Numbered from the stretch's first letter, positions 34,101-46,154 are shown. The stretch is 64,000 nt of DNA from Calycina herbarum (GCA_001414485.1 LLEY01000129.1:62001-126000), one strand, 5' to 3'. Numbers and translations: made by a program. The notes: generated from the letters alone by a model not told the origin.

Positions 34101-35143
34101 TTCCCAGTTTCTTCAGACAACGGAGGTCCCGTCAAAGGTCCTGTCAGATGCGCTTGACCAGATCCTGCAATATTGTTTGCACCAACCAACTTGGCCCTGG
34201 CCAGTAAATCCAACATGCCTTGCATTTCTTGATCCCCACTAACTCGCGCTTGTGCGCTGGCAATACCAGCATTTGTATTCCCCCATTTTAACTTCTGGGA
34301 CATGAACTCGACCGATCTCTTCAAGACATTTTGGCGATTGTGTATAAACTCTTCTGATTGATGGGCAAACGAAAACGAGTGCAAAGACTCCGATGGGAAG
34401 CGACTCAGGTCTTCAGTGAAGTTCAAAGTAGGGGACGCGGGCCCAGAGGCAGCCATAGAGGCAGAGCGGGAGTTTGGGAACGAGGCGAGGGTCGCTGACC
34501 CAGAACGAGGTCCTATAGAGGCATTTCGTGATGAAGACTCGGAAGGAACGGTGGAAACTCGAGAGAGAGGTTGTTGTCGAATCCGCCTCAATCCAGAGGC
34601 CCCGAGACCATGCTCGTGCTCCATAACTGGTGATCTGGAGAATCTAGTCAGCCAGCCGTCACTTCCGTATCAAATTCCAAGCCAGGCATCAGAGACATGA
34701 TACATCGGGCAAGTGCCTGCTTGTGTTACCACCACAAAGCTTGTAACTAACCTCGACATGGAGTCATACTCCGCCGCCACCGGTATTCCTGGCAGTCCTG
34801 AACTTCCTGCATCGAACGAAAATCGTATTCGAGCCTTTTCTGGCCCTCTTGGGTTATATGCGAGGAGGTTTCCCGTGCTTCGGTTCTTGGGAATGGATAG
34901 TTCACTATGTGCCGCGCTTTTACGTCCTCGGGTTTGCTCGCCATGTGTGTCGTCGCCTGCGGTTTTATGTATTAGCCCAAGTTGTGAAAGCGAGAGAGTT
35001 CCAGGTTGATGGGCAACAATTCCACGTGGGGCGGCACTGTTTGCAAATTTGCGCTTCTGGTGCCCCTCCGTGTTTGTCGCGCAGTTACACATGATGGTTG
35101 TTTTGGAAGGAAATAGGGTAATCACCATGATGAGTTTGCCCAT
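31152..35143 (-). CDS. PSK1: PAS-domain serine/threonine kinase (PAS kinase, PSK type)
   Basis: Three exons on the minus strand: 35143-34752, 34643-31480 and 31429-31152; 1277 residues. The kinase domain (about 1005-1270) has the loop GQGAYGQV, the ATP lysine in VLKYV (Lys1041), HRDIKDEN (Asp1148) and DFG (Asp1166); the APE-like AAPE is completed across the last intron. Upstream are two PAS-like regions: one near 470-525 (TILAANDLACLVFG) and one near 770-830 (LEITSSNSVFSAALFG). PAS kinases sense nutrient state and phosphorylate targets in sugar partitioning and translation. The first exon is inferred: it joins at SMSR to FSRSPVME through a 108-bp intron with a good CTGAC branch site, and adds a Ser-rich segment. 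The true start may be the Met 17 codons later, or in a further upstream exon. Confidence 0.88.
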
Positions 35144-36676
35144 CTGGCTCCAGCATAATTGGGTGCTGTGGGTTTCTCAGGAGAGGGTCGCAGAACGGTA
35201 GGAAGAGGGCAAGTAGATCCCTTGGATTGGCTGTGTTGGGAAAGGACTCTTTCACTGCGACTGCCTTTGTTCTACGACAATTCTATGTTGTTCGTCTGTA
35301 TTTGCACCCCGACCTCGCTCTCGGGTTTGGATAAAAGCAGGTTGGCGGGCTGCGCGGAAAGCTCGACGACGTGTAACAGGAACTCTTGGGTGTATCAAAT
35401 ATTTGAGTAGGGACCTCCGTTGTAGCGCAGTGGTGGGGCGGCGCACTTGTTTTTTCTCCCTTTTTTTTGGCGCGGTCGAGGGGATTTTAACAAGAAGAGG
35501 GATGAGGATGGGTACGTAGGTTGAGATGCGCAGATATTGTGAAAGGAGGTTTTTCGCAAGGCTTGCCTAGTAAGTCTTGCTTGGAGGGGTCGTGTCAATG
35601 CTGTAACGCTGAATCAAGTCTATTACTTTGTAGGGCGCAAGGGTTAGGTAAACGGTAATTTCTAGTGGATGGCAGTGTAAATGTCAGTCGACTCGACTTC
35701 TATAGGCGGGGGACTACTCTTAGTTATGATTAATCGTCCCGGTGATTCGTGACTCGCCCGTGACGTCCAACTGTCTGTGGATGAGTTGAACCCCGCCATG
35801 CCGAGTTGGTTGAGAAACAAGGGTACGGCCGGCTAAGTTCTGTGTTCTCTATCTACTTCTGTAACTACAAACTAGATATTCTTACAAAAACCTGGCTGGT
35901 TTATACCTCCAAGCAAATTACACATAATTTCTAAGTTAAATTTTGCACTGCCACAGTATTTACCGACTTCACTGCTAAGATCGAAAACTTCATCCACTTT
36001 TTTAGATCAAGTTGCTTTTACAAATCATTTCGATACTAGCTCGTCGAAACAATAAAAGCGGCAGTAAATATTTCAAGTTCGTACCTGCCTACCTAGCTCA
36101 TTGTCCCAAATTTCTAGGGTAATGTAAGGTGATTGATTAACCGAAATACTTAGGACAATCTAGTATTAACCCAGATAGCTTAGAACAATGAAGTTCGATT
36201 GTCCTAAAGTATTTGGGAACGTCTAGAAAGTGTGGCTATTTACTGCCACTTTTCTTCTCTACTGTGAGACTAGATATATTTCTTGGCTAAACGACCACCT
36301 GAACATCGGAGTTTCATCCCTTTTAAACGGCAAATACGTTCCTAGGTATTTGTGAAGCGCTTAATGCCTTGATTCCTAAAAAGAGTTGCTCTGTAAAGAC
36401 ATATGTATTTACTGTGCTAAGTTAGCTTTATGCGTGGAATCACTTAATAGCCTCGAAGGGATTTAGCCAGAGGCTGTTGGTGCCAATTGGGAGCAATTTT
36501 GCTTCCCTTCCATAAATGTTTTAAAAATATAAATTCATCCATTGTTCTCACATCTATACACTGCTCCCGAGCCTAAGATAAGTACACTTCTGAACGCCGC
36601 CAACCATGGGAAATAATGAGTCCAATTAAAAAGAAACCGTTTCTTCTGCCTCTCAATCATACAGCATAACAGTCTT
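35144..36676. other. Intergenic region carrying one MITE copy
   Basis: 1.5 kb with the PAS kinase promoter at the left and the Vps3844-like 3' flank at the right. The MITE at 36,053-36,253 lies in it. I see no supported gene. Confidence 0.5.
36053..36253. mobile_element. MITE, family with central CCCAGATAG hairpin (copy 2)
   Basis: The ends TAAAAGCGGCAGTAAATA and TATTTACTGCCACTTTT are near-perfect inverses. The centre repeats the hairpin of copy 1: CCCAGATAGCTTAGAACAAT (36,170-36,189) against ATTGTCCTAAAGTATTTGGG (36,198-36,217). A further half-arm (ATACTTAGGACAAT) precedes it. No coding capacity. It lies 7.2 kb from copy 1. Confidence 0.72.
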
Positions 36677-37933
36677 TTACCTCACCTTACTCGATACACC
36701 AGCACCAATCACACCGGGTAGCTTCTCCTCGCCAATGCTAAACATCATACCGATAGCCCAGCTTACAAGTCCTATGATAACAATGGTAAATCCTGCGATC
36801 AACCAGAAAGGCCCACTAATGTCTTTCTTCTGGCATGCTGGTCCTCCATAGTTGACAAGTCTGTATGCCTTCTTGTCAGCTGGGGCCTTTTTGTTTCCAG
36901 GATCGCCGCTGAACCAATATGTCTCGTTCATGGTAGCACACGCGCAAGTGAAGCACGCAGAACCGCCCCCATACTTCTTATAGCAGGATCCGTGGCCCGA
37001 GCAATCGTTGGTGAGTGTTTGGCAACTCTCGAGGGTTGAGTGACACACTGGCTGAACGCCCTTCAAGAATGGTGCTGCAGTTGCTGAGGAGTTTGAAGCC
37101 TGCTTTGAGACGGTGTGAGGTTGGGTCGAGGTGACAGCTGCCGTTCCCGAAATGATTTCTTCCGCCTGTCTACGTCCAAGAGTAGATTGGGAAACTTTCT
37201 CGTAAAGTCCATATGGGTTTGAGGGCGAATTCGAAAGGCGGGTTGATTTAGGCATAAGAATCACAACTGTGTTCATTTCCTCTTTCTTCGCCCAGCGAAT
37301 AAGTCTTTCCTGAGCTGACATGAACTTCTCCAGTTTGGACTCATCCTATCAAATATTAGCCCCCGAACAACTAAACCATGTATGTCTCTTATTTACCTTG
37401 TCGGAATCCAAGTCAAGATGGATGACTTTAGATTTGCCGTTCCAGCATTTCACTTCGTAAGGATTGATGGCGTCCTCGAGCGGACATTCGTGGGTCTGGC
37501 CGGCTTGTGCGTTTAGATCTGATGCGAGTTTCGAATTGGCCTTCATGGACGGTGGGTTCGAGATGGAAAATGCGGGCTCGACTGGATCCCAGGCAGATAA
37601 GAGTGATTTTGCACTCTCCGAAGGCACTCCCTCCACGATCAAGACTAATTCTGGTACCTGCTCCCGCACCTCATCATGGAATAATGATTCTTGTGCCCCG
37701 CCAAATGTGCTGATATATGAGAGTGTGCTTTCGCCGGCAGCACCCGCTAATTCATGGTATCTTGAAGTTCCCAAGCGCTGTGCGAGGACTAATCGTGCCT
37801 GTTCGGGAGTGAGCGTCGTAGGTTTCGAGGTCTGGGGGAATTGGTTCCCTTGGAAAATGTAGGCGAAGGCTTCGTCCGACGCAGAAGCTGCGCCGATCAA
37901 GAATGGGACCAGCAAGTTTGTCGAGAGCTTCAT
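36677..37933 (-). CDS. Vps3844-like (DUF3844) secretory-pathway membrane protein
   Basis: Two exons on the minus strand, 37933-37397 and 37345-36677; 401 residues. It begins with a signal peptide (MKLSTNLLVPFLIGAASAS), has a lumenal body, then a Cys-rich stretch (about 300-365) containing CHSTLESC and CSGHGSC, as in an EGF-like fold, and one transmembrane span (about residues 368-392) before a short cytosolic tail. That architecture matches the fungal Vps3844 C-terminal domain family, ER/vacuole-sorting type-I membrane proteins of poorly known role. A longer frame upstream begins with GTG, so the ATG at 37,933, which alone gives a signal peptide at the N-terminus, is the right start. The intron falls in phase 0. 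Confidence 0.82.
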
Positions 37934-38280
37934 GATGGTGGTTTGGAGCTGTACGAGTAGATTGCGCACTCTCGCGGAGGTGATGATGGCCGCCTGTGAA
38001 GCTGTTATTTCTGAGGCTAATGAATAAGCTCACGCGCTAGTCCAAAAGGGGTTAGGCCTGTATTACTCTTTAAAGTTTCGAGGTTCTGCCGACAGCATAA
38101 GGCAATACACGCCAGCGGGTTCCTCGATCATACGCCCAACAATTCCCTCTTTTCTTTTGTCATAGACCCTTCTTGAAATGCTCTTTTAATACTTCCTAAC
38201 CCTGCACCGTTTCTGCCGCGCCCAGTACCATCCCACAACCTTTCCCGATCTTCGAGGGGCTGGCCCGCCACCAAAACATC
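37934..38280. promoter_or_regulatory. Shared promoter region between the Vps3844-like gene and the next gene
   Basis: Two divergent start codons are 347 bases apart, so their promoters overlap here. No distinct motif stands out. Confidence 0.45.
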
Positions 38281-39570
38281 ATGTTTCGACTTACAAGACC
38301 CCGGCTGGGTATCTTTGCTCTGAGTAGAATACCCCTACGACTGGAGGCGCAGAAACAGCATGGGAAACTAGTAAACATACAGAAAGTCGATATGCGGAGG
38401 AGGCCTATAGGATTCAAGTATGCACTCCTGCCTTCTTTCAAAACATGTTTGCATACTAATCTAAGTGACCCTTAGGCATGTTCTCTTCTGGGGTGCTACA
38501 ACGTACGGTTGCATATATCTGTTCGATAGATTGGTATTTGGTGCACATGTGGATGACCTGGAAGAGCTACCAGAGACAACCGAAGAGGAGGAAATGGTGC
38601 GGTTCATCCCATTTCCCGGCACAACGAAGGAACAGAAGCCTCAACCGTATCGCGGAAGTGATCCAGAGTGGCAAGAATTCGTCAAGTTCAGCAAGGACAG
38701 ACCACTACAAGACAGAGTGCGAGGTTTGTTACTGCTATCCTGGGATTGAGGATCTGCTAACGTGGTGTAGATGAGCTCGCCCAGTATGTCCGGAAACTTG
38801 CGGAAAATCATCCCTTCTTCCAAACCAGTCGAGCTGGCAAAAACTTGAAATTAAGACGATGCTGGCTGGACGTCGATTTCCCACAGCACCCCCCACCAGA
38901 ATTTGTGAGATCTGGAATCGAAATCTCAGACGATGCTATTTCCTGGGTAACTGCCCCTGTGGAATCTTCCATTGTATTCAGGAATCGTCGGATAATGCGG
39001 CCAACAGCAGTCGCGAAATCGGCCTGGGAGTTCACAAAAGTCGTATACATGGTAGAATCACAACGAATTGCTGGGATGCTTGGTATACAAACCCAACATT
39101 CACAACTGCAATCAATCGATCAATTGCTGGCCCGACAACAACAAATTATGAGAGGAACGAGCAAAGACGCACAAGGGCCCTCACAAATTCCTGGCGCGAC
39201 AGGAGAGTCGAAAACCTCGGTCATAAAAGTCAATGCGCCTGTGATTGCTGGTTCTGAAGAAAAGGGTTCCAGTGATTCCGATGTTGACATTATGCAAAAG
39301 GCGAGGTTAGCAAATCAACAAAGGTTCTTTGCCCCGCTTGTAGCTTTCAAACAAAAGTTGCAGCAAACTTGGAAGCGAACCCCAGATTACCCCCCGAGGG
39401 GTAGTATTCTAATGTCAGGGATGGTAGAGTTAGAATCCACAGCAGCATATTTTGTCTTTGACGTCAAGGCTGCTTGGGACCCCAAGGAACGAGCCTACGA
39501 TCAGCGCAGTATGCATCTTGTTCTGAGAAGGTTCCAGTGGAAAAAACAAGGCCCTTCGAATGCGAAGTGA
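38281..39570 (+). CDS. Probable mitochondrial single-span membrane protein, function unknown
   Basis: Three exons, 38281-38417, 38476-38723 and 38771-39570; 394 residues. The first 25 residues are Arg-rich and free of acids (MFRLTRPRLGIFALSRIPLR), like a mitochondrial presequence. One hydrophobic span follows near 46-68 (HVLFWGATTYGCIYLFDRLVFG), then an acidic loop, and a long soluble C-terminal domain that includes WLDVDFPQHPPPEFVRSG and, near the end, the pattern AAYFVFDVKAAWDPKERAYD. I recognise this as the style of a conserved ascomycete protein but cannot name a function. Both introns (58 and 47 bp) split codons and rejoin cleanly. Confidence 0.78.
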
Positions 39571-40460
39571 TCTTTTTGTGTTATATTGTAAAGGCGTTGG
39601 GGGCATTGGATGGCATGGATAGTGCGTTTGGCGTTATGTTTACTCGACAGGAAACACATCGAGGGCGGATAGATATGATTAAGATGGTTAATATTCCCAG
39701 CAACGATACCCACTTACACCGGTGCATAGATCTTCTTACTTTTGCAAAGTTGTAACGATGCGATAAAATACTTTTCTATTTTGCCTCGTCTTACAGTAAA
39801 TTTGCGTATTCCTCTAATTTTGTTTTTCTTGTATTCGAATCTCAACCCAAAAGTTTGTCAATCCACCTTCGTCCGGTTTACGAGCATTGCTTTTAGCACA
39901 CTGTTCTCTGTTGTCCCAACCTCATTGAGCAAGACCTTCTTGGATGAATGGAGGACTCTTCTAAGAACCTCTGAGAGCAAAGTTACAAATACTTGTACCC
40001 CTTAATGATCGTTCGCTTGTTATGGTTTCAATTGAAGCATTTGGACCAACCTAGGTACCTAGCCTCGAGCTAGCCTTGCGTGGTGTGGTCTATGCTTTGC
40101 CTCGGGAACTCAACCCCCTATTTCTCCAGGTTTCCTTATCACCAAAACCACATTCGCAAATTACACAATCAAATCCCCGCAGAAAATGACGATTGACTTT
40201 ACAATTGATTAGATCAACCGAGTTAATTCCTATCTAGAAACCCTCCAGGGATGCGCCTCTACAGTGCCTTCTATCGATTACTAGGTTCTGTTACTGATTA
40301 CAATCTTGAATCTGCACGTATTTGTGATCGTCCGCCGGAGCTAATGTAGGAACTCACCGGGGTAGCTTGAGCTCATGAACTCGTCTCGACTTTTTTCCTT
40401 TCTTCCCTTCCCTCTTGCTACCTCATCCACTGTCCTTCGTTCAATTGGATTCACTTCACG
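39571..40460. other. Intergenic region before the gamma-glutamyltranspeptidase gene
   Basis: 0.9 kb. It holds the 3' flank of the preceding gene and the promoter of the next. A CT-rich run (40,385-40,440: TTTTTTCCTTTC..., CCCTTCCCTC) lies directly before the ATG at 40,461. No gene supported. Confidence 0.5.
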
Positions 40461-42266
40461 ATGTTGTTCTCAATTCCTCTTCTCCTCAGTTTCGGTATCG
40501 TGGCAACTGGCAATCCGCTACCCTCTCACGATGCAAAACTTGGTGCAGTAGCTTCCGAATCAGCTGTGTGCTCGAATGTAGGAATCGACATGTTGAAGGA
40601 TGGTGGAAACGCTGCAGATGCTGTAAGTTTTTTCTTATATCTCCACTTAACTCAAAACTAATGATTGGATAGCTCGTAGCAACACAGCTTTGCGTCGGAG
40701 TTATTGGGATGTACCATTCTGGCATTGGAGGGGGAGGCTTCATGACAATTCGATCCAAAAATGGAAGCTATGAGTTTATCGATTTCAGGGAAACTGCTCC
40801 TGCTGCCGCCTTCCAGGAAATGTATTCTCCTCCATTTTCTAACTCGGACGCTTCTCTTTATGGTGGATTGGCGAGCGGGGTACCTGGGGAACTTCGTGGC
40901 TTGGAGTACCTGCATAAATCTTATGGAGTTCTTCCTTGGGCTCACGTTGTGATGCCGTCAGTAAAACTAGCCAGGCATGGCTTCAGAGTTACTGAAGACT
41001 TGGTTCGATATATGGCTGGTGCTATTAGCCCGTATAACTACCTTGTCAATGAAGAAACTTGGGCACTGGATTTCGCCCCAAATGGAACACTGCTGGGTTT
41101 GGGAGATACCATGACTAGAAAGAGATACGCCAACACCCTCGAGGTTATCGCCGAAAGGGGCCCTAACGCTTATTACACTGGAGCGATTGCAAACAGTACC
41201 ATTGTCGCTCTTCAAAAGTCCAACGGTACCATGACACTAGCTGACCTGGCCAACTATACAATCGCAAAAAGGCTGACTTCAAACATCACCTATAGGGGAT
41301 TCAAGTTACACACTGGAAGTGCACCTTCAAGCGGAGCCGTCGTTTTAAGTACTTTGAAAATTGTAGAAGGATATGATATGTCATCTCCTTCTGCATTGAA
41401 TCTTTCCACTCATTACTTGGACGAAGCTATGCGATTTGCTTACGGGCAGCGAACTCTCCTCGGAGATGCCACATTTCTCCCAAATCTAACCAAGTATCAA
41501 GAAAACATGCTTTCTGAAAAGACCGCGGCAGAAATAAGGTCGAAAATTTCGGATACTCGCACTTTGAATGCTACAGAATATAATCCTGCGGGATATGGGA
41601 TTCTAACAGATGATGGAACGAGCGCCACGGTTGCCGCAGATAAGAGCGGCCTTACAATTGCTTGCACTTCAACTATTAATACTATTTTCGGAAGCAGAGT
41701 CATGATTCCTGAGACCGGAGTAATCATGAACAACGAAATGAATGGTACGCCCCTTTCCCACCTCCCCATTTTAGATTTAGCTCACCGTTTCTGCCCCAGA
41801 TTTCAGCATCCCAAACACAACCAATGCTTTTGGATACATTCCAACTGAAGCGAATTTCATTCGACCATTCAAGAGACCACTATCATCAATCTCTCCCACT
41901 ATTGTTGAGCACGCGAACGGCACAGTTTACATTGCTCACGCCTCTGCGGGAGGGTCTCGGATCATCACCGAAATAATCCAACATTTGTGGCACACTCTTG
42001 ACCAAAACATGACCTCTGCCCAAGCTCTCGCTCAGCCGAGATTTCATGACCAACTCTCACCCAACACGGTATCTTTTGAGTACGGAAATGATGTGATTGC
42101 TGGATATAGCAATGAGACAACAGCTTTTATGAAAAGCGTTGGAGCCAATGTGGTATTCATAGCTCCGGGAAGTACTACCGCACAAGCATTGAGAGTATTG
42201 GGCAATGGCACTTTCGAAGCTGCTGGTGAGCCGAGACAACTCAACAGTGCAGGATATGCGATCTAA
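40461..42266 (+). CDS. ggt1: Secreted gamma-glutamyltranspeptidase
   Basis: Three exons, 40461-40622, 40673-41744 and 41800-42266; 566 residues. An N-terminal signal peptide is followed by the family start (GAVASESAVCSNVG...GGNAADA). The family cleaves its own precursor at a Thr that becomes the nucleophile for removing or transferring the gamma-glutamyl group of glutathione. Here the site is DDGT(370)SATV, followed by TSTINTIFGSRV, PETGVIMNNEMNDFS, the RPLSSISP loop and GGSRI, all expected. One point is odd: the residue two after the nucleophile is Ala where family members usually have His, and the DDFS motif reads NDFS. About a dozen N-glycosylation sequons support export. Both introns are short and in-frame. 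Confidence 0.9.
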
Positions 42267-43607
42267 GTGGAATTCTGGGGAAGAAGTGAGTCCTGGCTAA
42301 CCTTGAATCAAAAACAACATCAAGTGCTCTACAAAATATTCCGTATTGGATAATGATAATGATAGTACACGAAATAAAAATCTGGTTGTGGAGAGAGAAT
42401 GCAATTTTCTTGCCTGAATGAATGGAATGTGATTATTTCCTTGGGTTGACACCTCTTTTACATCAAGAAGTCTTTTGTACAGTACAAGCCTTGGTTGTGC
42501 GGCTCGAGCTGCCTCTTATTGCCACGAACTTACGATGCGATATCCGGCAGTGCGGAGTAATCAATCTTCCTAGAAGCGGTATACCTTAATAGACACGAAA
42601 AATATCGGATGGGCTGTCATCCGCATCTTATGAGAGATCTTTACTCCCTTGGGAAGCCAATCGACAGGGCTGCCACGAGATAAAGGGGATAAATGCAATT
42701 GTTGCAACCAACATGATCAGACGGGGGTAAGACGAAGATCAGACCGCATAATCAAAAGGCTCTGCTTATTGGCCTTACTTTTCCCTTGATGAGATGGCTT
42801 TTCACTGACCGTGGAATTGGATTTCGTCCATTGGTAAAGAGAACCTAGAAATAGCTACAGGCGTTTGCTTGTGAGATACGCACGAAGTCCTTCCGTAAGC
42901 GGGGAGAATCAGGAGGGGTATTCGTCACCTGACCAGCCCCCCTTCACTCCCCGCCAATGAAAGGAAAAGAGAAAATAAATGACCGAAGCGCAGAACAGCC
43001 CTTGGCAATGATACGGCGCCTTTTTTTGCAGCGACGGCAAGAAGCAACCAAAGAGCACTCACCAGCGCTTAGGGAATTTGCCTCTTGGTCACCGTCTTTC
43101 GCCACCCCGCCAATCAGGACCCGCATCACACCAGATTCACACTGCATGCAGCCGCTGACCGGGATATTTTGCCTGTCCTCCCACCCCTCCAAAAATCTTA
43201 CACGAACGACTCGCTCGCCTAATCCGATGCCTGCTGCACACCGTTACCCCATGGTCTTGTTGGGCCAACATGGCGCCGCCAGATATCTATTTCCAGCACG
43301 CACTTATCGCTATCCGATGCACGCTGGCCCTGCAACCTGCTGCATGTCAAAATTAACTCTTTAAACGCCAGGGCCAGGCAGGTCGTGGGGTTGGCTGCGC
43401 TGGAGAACTCCTGCAGCCTCCAAGAGGGGCATGGGAGTATATATCCTGAGTGAGGTGCTCCGATTTCCTAATTTGTACCGGTACAAGCGTCTTGGTATGG
43501 CTTTATCTCGACGGGTTTTCTCCATTCCTTTTCGTTGTTGATTCTAAGAGTTCCATTGAGTTGAGAACCTCTGCGTATCTGGGATATTTGCACCAATACT
43601 TTCCATT
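42267..43607. other. Intergenic region with a TATA-like element
   Basis: 1.3 kb without a supported gene. A TATATA stretch at about 43,438-43,445 lies about 165 bases before the next ATG (43,608), a plausible promoter element for that gene. Open frames seen here are short and not conserved-looking. Confidence 0.5.
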
Positions 43608-45356
43608 ATGACTTCTGGAAATATGGCATCGGGTAGTGGTCCACCACAGGGGGGTTTGCAATTGTTTCCACCTCCTCCGAAGAAGGCGAAGAACCCTTCG
43701 AGGAAACCAAGTACGAGGAGGAATGCTATCGAACCCCAATCACCTCCTCAGTCTGCGATTGACAGACCAGAATCCCGGAATTTCTCACTTCCAAATCCAT
43801 CGAGACCGTTACCCCAATCACAGGCATCGAGCTCTTCACAACCACCAAATACATCCTCGCCTATCAATCAACCATCACAAGCACATATCGCCGCCGAAAT
43901 ACCTCGTTCACATACATCCTTTTCTGACGCACCAACACTTGTTAGAAGCAACAGCCTCCAATCCCACTCCTCGATAGCGAAAAATGGTCTTCCTTCATCT
44001 TCTCGAGGGGAAGAACCTGTAATGCGATCAATATTCCCACGGTACAACCCTGAGCTACCTTTAGAATATCAACCATACTTCCCTACTCAACAATCTCCAA
44101 CACATATTCCAAAAACCATCATCAATCGAAGACCATACTCACCCTCGATCCACGAACAGCGAACTCCTGGCACTGGAGGACTCCAATCACCAATGTCCAT
44201 CGGCTCTTCCGCTGGTCGATTTCCTCAACATCTCCAAGATGAAGCAGTCATGGAACCCTCGAACGTTGAGGAACTCAAGGAGTTATGGAAAGTCGCTAAC
44301 GGGTGGCGAGTCTCCGCTTCTGAAGGTCGAACATTCTGTCTGAAAATGACCACCGCTGCTGAAGAACCTGTCCATACCCTCTCTGCCTCTTCCGGAACGC
44401 CTTTCTACACCTTAAAAGTAATACCAACATCAACCTCCGCTCAAGTATCCATGACACGACAGGATCCAAGTCGTGGCTCTCCCTCCTCAACATCATCACC
44501 TCGAATAGGCAGCTCGCTTCGTTACAAAGAAAAGGACAAGGATACAGATGTTCTCAGTACCACGCTCGAAGAACCCGGTCGCCGTCTCCCACCAAACGAT
44601 GGACTCGTTGCTCTCCTTTATCCTCGTGCTGCATCAAACATGGCACTCGACATGGTATCGAAACCCCACCGCGCAGATGGTGCAACCATCATAGCAGCCG
44701 CAGAACGAGAAGCAGGACGACTAGTATGGGATGTCGATACCGAAAAGTACTACCTCGTACATCCCGCACTTCAAACACCATTCGTTGTTTCCATCTCCTC
44801 ATCACCAGCTTGGTCACGAGTAGAATATATCCTGGAACACCCCGAATTACCCCGCAACCTCGTACGTCTTGTTCGCGATGGTGCAGGTGGTGGATCCTTG
44901 GAAGTTGATACCAGTTCTGCCGCACGAATCGATGCATTCTATATTGTCGATGTTGCAATCTGTGCAGTAATGCTCGTGTCAACTGAAGAAGAAAAGAAAC
45001 ACCATATCGAACATTTCCAGGCTCCTCCCTCGATCGCTCCTCATTCGCCTCACCTGAGTATGTCACCCGGCTCTCCTGGTCGAAAAAGTATGCTTGGAAG
45101 AAAGAAGAAGGATAAGAAGCGGGATGCTCCCAAAATGGAAGCTTTTGAACTTGATCTTGAAGATCAAAGTCAGAACAGCCTCAAGGGATTCAAAGCACCG
45201 AAAAAGCAAAAAGAAGAGAAGACGCCTGGATGTTGTGGACTCCTCTGGATGCTTGTGAAGTGCCTGGTTTGGAGTGTGGCTTTAATTTTCAAGGGCATTG
45301 GAAAGACAGTCGTGTGGATATGTGGGAGAAGGAAGAAGAATGCTACTTCTTCATGA
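43608..45356 (+). CDS. Ser/Pro-rich protein with C-terminal membrane-associated tail, function unknown
   Basis: Single exon, 582 residues. The first 220 residues are disordered and Ser/Pro/Gln-rich. A folded domain follows (about 225-470) including EELKELWKVANGWRVSASEG, a loop with a long Ser-rich insertion, LVWDVDTEKYYLVHPALQTP and FYIVDVAICAVMLV. The tail is basic (GRKKKDKKRD) and ends with a hydrophobic segment GCCGLLWMLVKCLVWSVALIFKG that holds Cys pairs suited to palmitoylation, then RRKKN. Fungal homologues are sometimes called acetylserotonin methyltransferase-like, but I see no methyltransferase motif. Peripheral membrane location is inference. I do not know its role. Confidence 0.75.
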   Translation: MTSGNMASGSGPPQGGLQLFPPPPKKAKNPSRKPSTRRNAIEPQSPPQSAIDRPESRNFSLPNPSRPLPQSQASSSSQPPNTSSPINQPSQAHIAAEIPRSHTSFSDAPTLVRSNSLQSHSSIAKNGLPSSSRGEEPVMRSIFPRYNPELPLEYQPYFPTQQSPTHIPKTIINRRPYSPSIHEQRTPGTGGLQSPMSIGSSAGRFPQHLQDEAVMEPSNVEELKELWKVANGWRVSASEGRTFCLKMTTAAEEPVHTLSASSGTPFYTLKVIPTSTSAQVSMTRQDPSRGSPSSTSSPRIGSSLRYKEKDKDTDVLSTTLEEPGRRLPPNDGLVALLYPRAASNMALDMVSKPHRADGATIIAAAEREAGRLVWDVDTEKYYLVHPALQTPFVVSISSSPAWSRVEYILEHPELPRNLVRLVRDGAGGGSLEVDTSSAARIDAFYIVDVAICAVMLVSTEEEKKHHIEHFQAPPSIAPHSPHLSMSPGSPGRKSMLGRKKKDKKRDAPKMEAFELDLEDQSQNSLKGFKAPKKQKEEKTPGCCGLLWMLVKCLVWSVALIFKGIGKTVVWICGRRKKNATSS

Positions 45357-46154
45357 AGGAAGAATTACTCTTGTATTTAGTGGCTTTGAGAAGATTGTAT
45401 ATACCCTTTGGATTGACTCCTGCGTTGAATTGGACATGTTGGAGTTCGGATGGGCACTGGATTGCATTATGATGTTCGGAAATGGATATGGGATGAGCAA
45501 GATCTCATGGGGTGCGATAAGAACGATGATCTTAGATATGTAATTGAAAGGTCCAGCATGCAAAGACATGTCTCCAAAACTGAATTACACTACACTCCTA
45601 CTTCTCAAACCAAAAGAATGATTTGATTGCTGAAAACGAACAAACGATAGTTGGCGACAGCAACATGACAACAATACTATTGCACAAAGCAGGCTATGAT
45701 GATTAGAAATCGTGGAGAGTTAGAAAAATTCAGATTCTAATTCCCCAGGCTTTTCCAATAAAAATCAACAAATTTCAAGATAGATGGAGACAATAACAAA
45801 GGGTAACCAAGAAGAAGGTCTTTCTGTTCGTCTCTCCCCTTCTGAAAGTTCCTCCAAATAACTTTTGACCAAGTTCAACCCACTGGGAAGAATTTAAGTC
45901 TACAAATCGTTCATCACGGGATACCAAAAAGCGAAGCATTTCTGGTGTTTCGTTGGGCAAAGTGCAAAGTTTCAAATTTGGGCATTACTTCTCTCCACAG
46001 AATCTAGAATAATTCAGGTGGGTAATACCGACATACTAAACTCCTTTATACCGTGCCACACGGTCTCCCAGTTTTGTACTCCTTTGCCTACAATAGATAC
46101 GCCTGGCAGAAAGATGTGGTTGCTGAAATGCATTGTGATTTCGATTCATGCCAT
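45357..46154. other. Convergent 3' flanks
   Basis: 0.8 kb between the ends of two facing genes. I see no supported coding sequence; several AT-rich stretches could serve as polyadenylation signals. Confidence 0.45.

Noticed and set aside
34713..35009. 98-codon plus-strand frame opposite the PAS kinase first exon
   Set aside because: It lies antisense to the predicted exon and looks like its mirror; no independent support.
43608..45356. Naming the 582-residue protein an acetylserotonin methyltransferase
   Set aside because: No S-adenosylmethionine-binding motif is visible; the name seems to be a propagated label.
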